Source of the DNA: Amoebophrya sp. AT5.2
Taxonomy: Eukaryota > Sar > Dinophyceae > Syndiniales > Amoebophryaceae
Reading direction: 5' to 3'
Length of the DNA stretch: 16,003 nt
Assembly: GCA_005223375.1 (NCBI GenBank)
Contig: RXOD01005084.1
Span: 1-16,003, forward strand
Shown here one piece after another: positions 11,316-16,003 of this stretch; the stretch's first letter is position 1, and every line of letters starts with the position of its first letter. The notes below the pieces were generated by a model that made no database searches, had not been told where the DNA came from, and was given only the letters and a program-made list of their open reading frames with translations. A program made the position numbers and the translations under genes.

Positions 11316-12491
11316 TCAGCTTCGACGTACGGTATTGTTCACTCTGGAGGGAAACGCATCTTCCAGGCTGCCCCAGCCAGTGTCTACAAAATTTTGACTC
11401 GTTCCTTGCGCCACGCCGACCATGCGCTGGCTCACGTGACTCCTTGTTCCTGTGCGGTCATGACGAAATCCTTCGTCGCGACCAAGACCCTTGCCGCTCT
11501 CCTGCTCCCGTAGCGCTTTGCTTCCCGCTGCCCTACAGAACGCTGCAAACGTGTCCGCCGGTCCTCCACCGCCAGACCCGACAGCGCCTCCGGCCACCCG
11601 ACGACCCACGGCAGCGCTCGAACTCGAACCTTGTTCTTTCCCACCATGTCCGCTCAGTCGAACGCTCCGCTCCGGCACGCCCTCGCGAAACGGCAGCGAC
11701 GACTGCCCCGCGTCCCCCTTCAATACCAAAGCCTGCAACCCTGGGTCCTGCACTAGGGGGAAAAACTCCCGCCCGACGACCAAGTTCTCTGCCAGTCGTT
11801 CCTGCTCCGTCTCCCAAACGGTTTCGTGCTTCTCGTACGGCAGCTCACACACCACACAGCACCACGCCGACTCGAAGCGCGGACCAGAGCGAAGGGCCGA
11901 AGTAGACCTAAGAGTCGTAGTAGAACGACCCCCGCCATAAACATTGCAGGCTTCGGAGCGTGGTTCGTGCTCCTCGTGCGTCTTTTTGCACAGCTTGCAT
12001 TTCGCGCGCCAGGTGCGCACGTCGAAGCCCCGCCGGCGCACCAGCCACCACTCGCCGACCTCCTCCGGCCGCTGCGGCATGAAGCGGAAGCGGTCGCAGC
12101 CGCAGCCCTCCACCGTGCACGCGCTGTTCGGAGGTGGCTGCGCGCGTACCGTTCTCGAGCGCTCCTTCGACTGTGCCGCGATCCCCGCCTGGCAGTCTGC
12201 GTGGTCCGCATAAGCGTGTCCGCAGAAGCAGCGGGAGTGGAGACCCACGCGGGCACAGAACTCCGGCTCGCCCGGCGCGCGGCTGCAGCGGGCCGGGGAT
12301 AATGATAAAAACTCGGACCGGGGACGCCAAACTCCGTACACGCCGAGCTCGGTCGCGCGTTTCGCGGCCCGAAACTCCGCGCGGAGCAGCGTTTGGGCGC
12401 CAGGCGCGGGTCCGTGCTCCTGCACAGCTTCCCTGATGCGCTGCGCCGCCGCTGCATGTTGACCAGAACTGGCAGCCAGCGACGAGGACAT
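11316..12491 (-). CDS. FAM221-family protein
   Basis: The 391-residue product carries the FAM221A/B signature in order: CFCGH (88-92), a Cys cluster CTVEGCGCDRFRFMP (125-139), EVGEWWLVRRRGFD (144-157), WRAKCKLCKKTHEEH (161-175), CCVVCELPYEKHET (211-224) and ETEQER (227-232), followed by REFFPL. The conserved Cys/His pairs suggest metal binding. The family is widespread in ciliated or flagellated eukaryotes and has no established biochemical function. The N-terminal 60 residues and the Ser/Gly-rich tail after about 260 are probably disordered. The ATG at 12491 is the first in frame, since the frame upstream of it has no ATG and reads like translated leader. The Cys cluster between WRAKC and CCVVC is weaker than usual, with an Arg/Ser/Thr-rich insert at 186-206. 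No intron is visible. Confidence 0.88.
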   Translation of the reverse strand: MSSSLAASSGQHAAAAQRIREAVQEHGPAPGAQTLLRAEFRAAKRATELGVYGVWRPRSEFLSLSPARCSRAPGEPEFCARVGLHSRCFCGHAYADHADCQAGIAAQSKERSRTVRAQPPPNSACTVEGCGCDRFRFMPQRPEEVGEWWLVRRRGFDVRTWRAKCKLCKKTHEEHEPRSEACNVYGGGRSTTTLRSTSALRSGPRFESAWCCVVCELPYEKHETVWETEQERLAENLVVGREFFPLVQDPGLQALVLKGDAGQSSLPFREGVPERSVRLSGHGGKEQGSSSSAAVGRRVAGGAVGSGGGGPADTFAAFCRAAGSKALREQESGKGLGRDEGFRHDRTGTRSHVSQRMVGVAQGTSQNFVDTGWGSLEDAFPSRVNNTVRRS

Positions 12492-12874
12492 CCTTGTCCG
12501 ATGATGATCGACTGATTGATAGAAACGGGGTTGGTAAAATTGCCGATGCGCGCTTCCGGAACATGTGCTGGCGCTTTTTGCATGGTTCGAAGCTACGCGC
12601 GGCCCTCCTCTCAACCTATCGCATTTTGGAGTCTCTCCCGCACAAGCAACTCTCTCGACGCAGCGAAAACAAGTTGCGAAATCAAATCAACAGCGAGCAT
12701 CAAAATGTCACCGCCTCACCCGTTCCCCCACATCCTGCGGGCAAGAACGGCTGATTCAACATTCACTTGCGTCTCACGGGAAAAGAAGAGTTAAACCTGT
12801 AAAGTTAAAACAGCTCTCGCGGGGAAAATATTGAAAATTCGAGCCGAAACCGTTCCCGTCAGCCGACACCCGCA
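12492..12874. other. Intergenic gap upstream of the FAM221-like gene
   Basis: About 380 bases, AT-richer than the flanking genes, without a supported gene. It contains the probable trans-splice acceptor of the FAM221-like gene and presumably the 3' UTR of the Cys-rich gene. Confidence 0.5.
12512..12530 (-). promoter_or_regulatory. Possible trans-splice acceptor for the FAM221-like gene
   Basis: The minus strand reads CCCCGTTTCTATCAATCAG, a pyrimidine-rich run ending in CAG. It would leave a 20-base leader before the ATG at 12491. Dinoflagellate mRNAs receive DinoSL at such AG sites. This is inferred from pattern only. Confidence 0.33.
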
Positions 12875-13243
12875 TCACGGCTCCGGGTGGCAGTAGTGGT
12901 CGAAACAGCACTTCCAGGTGAACTGCCCGCCCGCCGGTCCCCCCGGGTTCAAGTAGGGATAGTCCCAACCATCCTCCTCGCAGTTGCACCCAGAAACCGG
13001 CTTCAGCGAGTCCCTTGTGTACTTGCGGTAGGTCTCGCTGCACAGAAACTCCGCCCCCGACCGGCTGCAGTCGCGCACGCACGCACTGCACTCCCGAACC
13101 CTAGCAGCCCTCCTCGCAAGCCCTCGATCAATGCGCAGCGCGGTCACGGCTGTGGTCCCACACGTCGGGGCAAGAAGCATTACCGTGGCTGCCCGCTGAA
13201 GAAAGAGCGCGAGGGAAGAGACAAGTCCCCGTCTGCCAGCCAT
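12875..13243 (-). CDS. Small secreted cysteine-rich protein
   Basis: A 122-residue product. Residues 1-35 (MAGRRGLVSSLALFLQ, then RAATVMLLAPTCGTTAVTA) form a basic start plus hydrophobic stretch with a plausible signal-peptidase site after TAVTA. The mature part of about 87 residues holds nine cysteines: RECSACVRDC, FLC, SGCNC, KCC and YC. It also has an acidic-aromatic segment EEDGWDYPYLNPGG. This pattern suggests a disulphide-bonded extracellular or vacuolar protein. An odd cysteine number would allow dimerisation or an unpaired thiol. I do not recognise the family and assign no function. It starts at an ATG, runs in the same direction as its neighbours, and lies about 615 bases downstream of the sortilin-type receptor gene. 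Confidence 0.7.
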   Translation of the reverse strand: MAGRRGLVSSLALFLQRAATVMLLAPTCGTTAVTALRIDRGLARRAARVRECSACVRDCSRSGAEFLCSETYRKYTRDSLKPVSGCNCEEDGWDYPYLNPGGPAGGQFTWKCCFDHYCHPEP

Positions 13244-13857
13244 GGGGATGGCTTTTGCGGCCGGCCGGTTGGACAGAGGCGTGCTGGCGCCGCCCGGGTG
13301 GGGCCGAGGTCAGATTAGCATATCTATGGTTGATTTTTGAGATCGTCTAGACACACTCACATAAGGAGCTCGCTATAACATTGTTTCAAGAAGCTATTGG
13401 CCTGGGGCTTTCTTCAGTTACAGCGCTCACTCGAACTTCTCCCGCCTTTTCCCCTTTAGAGACAATAGCGGCTCGCGTTCCTCCAGAATTCCTACTCCAA
13501 GATCGGGAACGCTCTTGGTCTTGTAACAAGCCGCTGAAAGTGAGTCCCTTGGCGTTGCGAAAGGCGCATGCTTATTCACTTTTTGAAAAAGTCGTAAGAC
13601 AAAAATCGCTGCCAGTCTCTTTGAGTTGCGCAAACTACAACAGACACAAAATATCCACAGAAAATGCACGGGTCGTTTTTCGTTTCCGACAGACAACAGA
13701 AAAAGTTGTAGCTGATGCGTAATCGAATGTCTTCTACCGATCGCCACAACCGCATCCACAGCACTCGACGCCCAGTTCTACCACAATACCAGCAACCCGG
13801 TATCAGTCTACCCCAGAGCAGCCCGGCCCTGGCGCTAAGCACGAGCACCTCTCACTA
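13244..13857. other. Intergenic gap after the sortilin-type gene
   Basis: About 610 bases, AT-richer than the flanking genes. Short open frames occur on both strands but lack recognisable motifs and overlap each other. It probably contains the 3' UTR of the receptor gene and the 5' region of the Cys-rich gene. No RNA gene or repeat was recognised. Confidence 0.5.
13284..13318 (-). promoter_or_regulatory. Possible branch point and trans-splice acceptor for the Cys-rich gene
   Basis: On the minus strand, CTAAT (13318-13314) resembles a branch-point consensus. It is followed about 30 bases later by GCCAG (AG at 13285-13284), with a C-rich tract between them. This would give a leader of about 40 bases before the ATG at 13243. 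Pattern only. Confidence 0.25.
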
Positions 13858-16003
13858 CTAAATGTCTGGGTCTTCCAGGATGAACGAGCTTCCGGCCGCT
13901 GAAACCGTTCCGCGTCGCGACAGCAGTCCCGAGACCTCGCCGTCTCTCTGTCCGTCTTCCAGATCGCCCGACGACGCACGGTCCAAATCTTCCAGTCCGT
14001 CCGCATCGTGCTTCGCCTTCCGCCGACACCCGCCGCCAAACCACCCGCAGAAAGACCGCTGTCCCGCGAGCCGCCGCTCCAGATCCCAATCGGTAAAATT
14101 CACCCCTACCCACGACGCGGATCCGCCGCCCACAGTGGCCGCTCCTGCACCAAAAAGATGATCGTGACAACTCTTACCATTTCCCAAATCTCGCGACAGC
14201 GTCTTTACACCTAGCGTCCCGCCCACTTGCTCCAGGCCTCCCCACACTGCCCCCGCACTACTGCACACCCCCGCGCGCGTCGATACGGCCATCGAGTACA
14301 GGATTTGCGGAAACAGCACGAACAGCACAAAACCTATCACCGCAAACGCCAGCACCATGAGGAACAGAACGCAACGGTGAAACGCGTACAGCTGGTACAG
14401 GATTTGCAGCGGGTAGAAAAGTCGCGCGTTGAAGGAGTCGTCACCGACGTCTGCGAAGTACGAAGATACCACACAGGTTTCCCGCATGGGCGAGAACCGC
14501 GAGGTGCGAGACCTCGACCCCGCAGCAGCGCCCTCCCCGCCACGGGCGCCTCCTCCAGGCACAGCACCGCTGGCCTCGACGCACTTGTTGCCCGGCATCT
14601 TTTCGTAGCCGCGCGTGATTTCGACTTCGGTTTCCCACCAGTGCAGGTTGGCGCACATCGCGAGCACGTCGGGCTGCTTCGTGACGTCGACGCGCTCGCA
14701 AATCCTGGAGTCCAGCGACCGCTGGAAGCCCTCCGCGCACACGTAGTCCGCGGACACGCACGTGCAAAAGGACCGGTCGAGCGCCTGTCCGGAGGAGGAA
14801 CTTCTGACAGCACTGTTGCCTCTCGCGTAGTGCTCCGAGAGCGATGCCGCCGGCGGATCGGCTCGGGCTGCGGCCAGCACGCCACCGTTTGCAGGTTGAG
14901 GTTGGATCCTGTTCACCCTGGAGGCTGCGCCCACTACCGCGCCACCGATGCCGCCGGCCATGCTGCTCTCCCCGCCAGGCACTGCGCCCGAGGCCAGCTC
15001 CGCACTGCGCGCCGCGTCGAACGGGGCCGCGTGACGGGAGCGGCAGCCCGCCTCCGGCGCGCGACGGTAGAAGGTCAGCCGCTCGCCCAGGTGGCAATCG
15101 CTCTCGTCCCGGACCGAGAAGGGCTCGAGCTCGCTGGCCCTACTTTCCGCACCGGCGGAAACGGCGCCGCCGCACACGGGCAGCTCCCGATACTGCGCGT
15201 CAGCTATGTCCACGCTGAACAGCTGCCATTGGCGCCTGCCGAAATCCCAACTCTGCAGAAAAAGCACGGTCGCGAGGTGCGAGGGATGCGTGTACAGCTC
15301 CGTCGCAGCGTGCGTCGGGGAAAAGGGGTCCGGCAAAGGCGCCGTGCCGGACGAATCTCCATCGGAGGCAGTCGTTGTATCGGAAACCCTTGTGCTTGAA
15401 GTGGCGACTTGCGCAGTGCCAGCGGCTGCCTTGAACAGCTCGTCCGTCGGCACGCCATCGAGGCTCACCGGAATCTTTTCGCCGCGCCCGAGCGTGGAGA
15501 GCATTACGCCTTGCGACAGGCCGATATTTCCTGCTTCACCAACTGGGTTGCTGTAAGTGTCGGTGGTGCCCCTGATGACCGGCACCCCCATTCCTCCAAT
15601 GGCCGCCCACGTCCCGCCCTGGTCCGTCGACACCAGCAGCGCCCGGCTGCGGTTGTCGCGGAAGAACGACCCCGAGGTCACGAGACCCGAAGAAGCGGCG
15701 GAAGAAGCTCCCCCTCCACTAGAAGAAGCGGATGAGGACGATGCCGATCCGGAGAAAGATTCTTCTTCGTCCTCGGCCTCGGCAATTTCCGCTGCGCCCG
15801 AGCGGCGGACCGCGACCAGGAGGTCTCCCGCAGCGAGGATCTGCGCCGAGTAGCGGCCGCGTAGGCTGAGGTCCCAGGTGCGGCCGCCGTCGCGCGACAC
15901 GTACAGGCCGGCGGCCCCGCCCCCGCGGTCCCTGGTCCCCGCGGCGGGCCAGGAGGCGGAGGTACCGAGCAGCAGTCCCGGCGCGTTACGGCTCGCAGTC
16001 ACC
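13858..16003 (-). CDS. VPS10/sortilin-family sorting receptor, C-terminal 714 residues
   Basis: The frame is open to the right edge, so the N-terminus is missing. Residue numbers count from the edge. Two Asp-box (BNR) propeller repeats are visible: YVSRDGGRTW (34-43) and LLVSTDQGGTW (122-132). The C-terminal Cys-rich (10CC) region contains FCTCVSADYVCAEGF (from about 408) and GYEKMPGNKC (465-474), both diagnostic of VPS10 receptors. One transmembrane helix lies at about 544-565 (VLFLMVLAFAVIGFVLFVLF). A tail of about 150 residues follows, with an acidic dileucine sorting motif EVSGLL (689-694). VPS10 receptors carry soluble cargo from Golgi to endosome or vacuole; that role here is inferred from family. 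Odd features are Ser/Ala/Gly-rich insertions in the propeller (about 71-107), more low-complexity sequence between propeller and 10CC, and very strong G/C preference at third codon positions. No intron is visible over 2.1 kb. Confidence 0.92.
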   Translation of the reverse strand, partial: VTASRNAPGLLLGTSASWPAAGTRDRGGGAAGLYVSRDGGRTWDLSLRGRYSAQILAAGDLLVAVRRSGAAEIAEAEDEEESFSGSASSSSASSSGGGASSAASSGLVTSGSFFRDNRSRALLVSTDQGGTWAAIGGMGVPVIRGTTDTYSNPVGEAGNIGLSQGVMLSTLGRGEKIPVSLDGVPTDELFKAAAGTAQVATSSTRVSDTTTASDGDSSGTAPLPDPFSPTHAATELYTHPSHLATVLFLQSWDFGRRQWQLFSVDIADAQYRELPVCGGAVSAGAESRASELEPFSVRDESDCHLGERLTFYRRAPEAGCRSRHAAPFDAARSAELASGAVPGGESSMAGGIGGAVVGAASRVNRIQPQPANGGVLAAARADPPAASLSEHYARGNSAVRSSSSGQALDRSFCTCVSADYVCAEGFQRSLDSRICERVDVTKQPDVLAMCANLHWWETEVEITRGYEKMPGNKCVEASGAVPGGGARGGEGAAAGSRSRTSRFSPMRETCVVSSYFADVGDDSFNARLFYPLQILYQLYAFHRCVLFLMVLAFAVIGFVLFVLFPQILYSMAVSTRAGVCSSAGAVWGGLEQVGGTLGVKTLSRDLGNGKSCHDHLFGAGAATVGGGSASWVGVNFTDWDLERRLAGQRSFCGWFGGGCRRKAKHDADGLEDLDRASSGDLEDGQRDGEVSGLLSRRGTVSAAGSSFILEDPDI

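Noticed and set aside
11183..11905. Plus-strand open frame of 240 codons
   Set aside because: It is antisense to the C-terminal part of the FAM221-like gene, whose family signature is on the minus strand.
12619..12635. GCATTTTGGAGTCTCTC as a second spliced-leader relic
   Set aside because: It shares only CATTTTGG with DinoSL; the rest does not match. An ATTTTGGC at about 10990 is equally weak.
14227..15399. Plus-strand open frame of 390 codons
   Set aside because: It is antisense to the sortilin-type receptor and Arg/His-rich, as expected for a shadow in GC-rich DNA.

Overview
The window looks like nuclear DNA of a dinoflagellate. The strongest reason is a near-complete copy of the dinoflagellate trans-splicing leader (DinoSL) on the minus strand at 9273-9252. 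It matches 21 of the 22 consensus positions, including an exact 19-base core. High GC, intron-free reading frames and five consecutive genes all on the minus strand also fit a dinoflagellate. I cannot name the species.

Left 9.3 kb (1-9273): one very large non-LTR retrotransposon (LINE-type), read on the minus strand and cut by the left window edge. Its 5' end carries the DinoSL relic, followed by a 132-base leader and the first ATG at 9119. From there a single frame stays open for 3,039 codons to the window edge. I translated this frame by hand. It encodes a long low-complexity N-terminal region with nuclear localisation signals, an OTU-like cysteine-protease candidate (about residues 621-760), a tandem 30-residue repeat (1021-1080), an RRM-like segment (about 1149-1220), an unrecognised Trp-rich globular region (about 1497-1960), a coiled-coil/basic stretch, a clear APE-type (EEP) endonuclease (about 2411-2720) and the start of a reverse transcriptase (from about 2961). 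The RT catalytic core lies outside the window.

Middle (9274-13857): about 1 kb without a convincing gene, then three small or medium minus-strand genes. They are an uncertain secreted or membrane protein (10314-10943), a FAM221-family protein with its Cys/His and EVGEWW signatures (11316-12491), and a small Cys-rich secreted protein (12875-13243). The gaps between them are a few hundred bases and show no other gene.

Right (13858-16003): the C-terminal 714 residues of a VPS10/sortilin-type sorting receptor. It has Asp-box propeller repeats, the Cys-rich 10CC region, one transmembrane helix and a long cytoplasmic tail with an acidic dileucine motif. Its N-terminus lies beyond the right edge.

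The host genes form a one-way array. The retrotransposon sits downstream of them in the same orientation. The DinoSL at its 5' end suggests that its RNA was trans-spliced like a cellular mRNA before being copied back into the genome.
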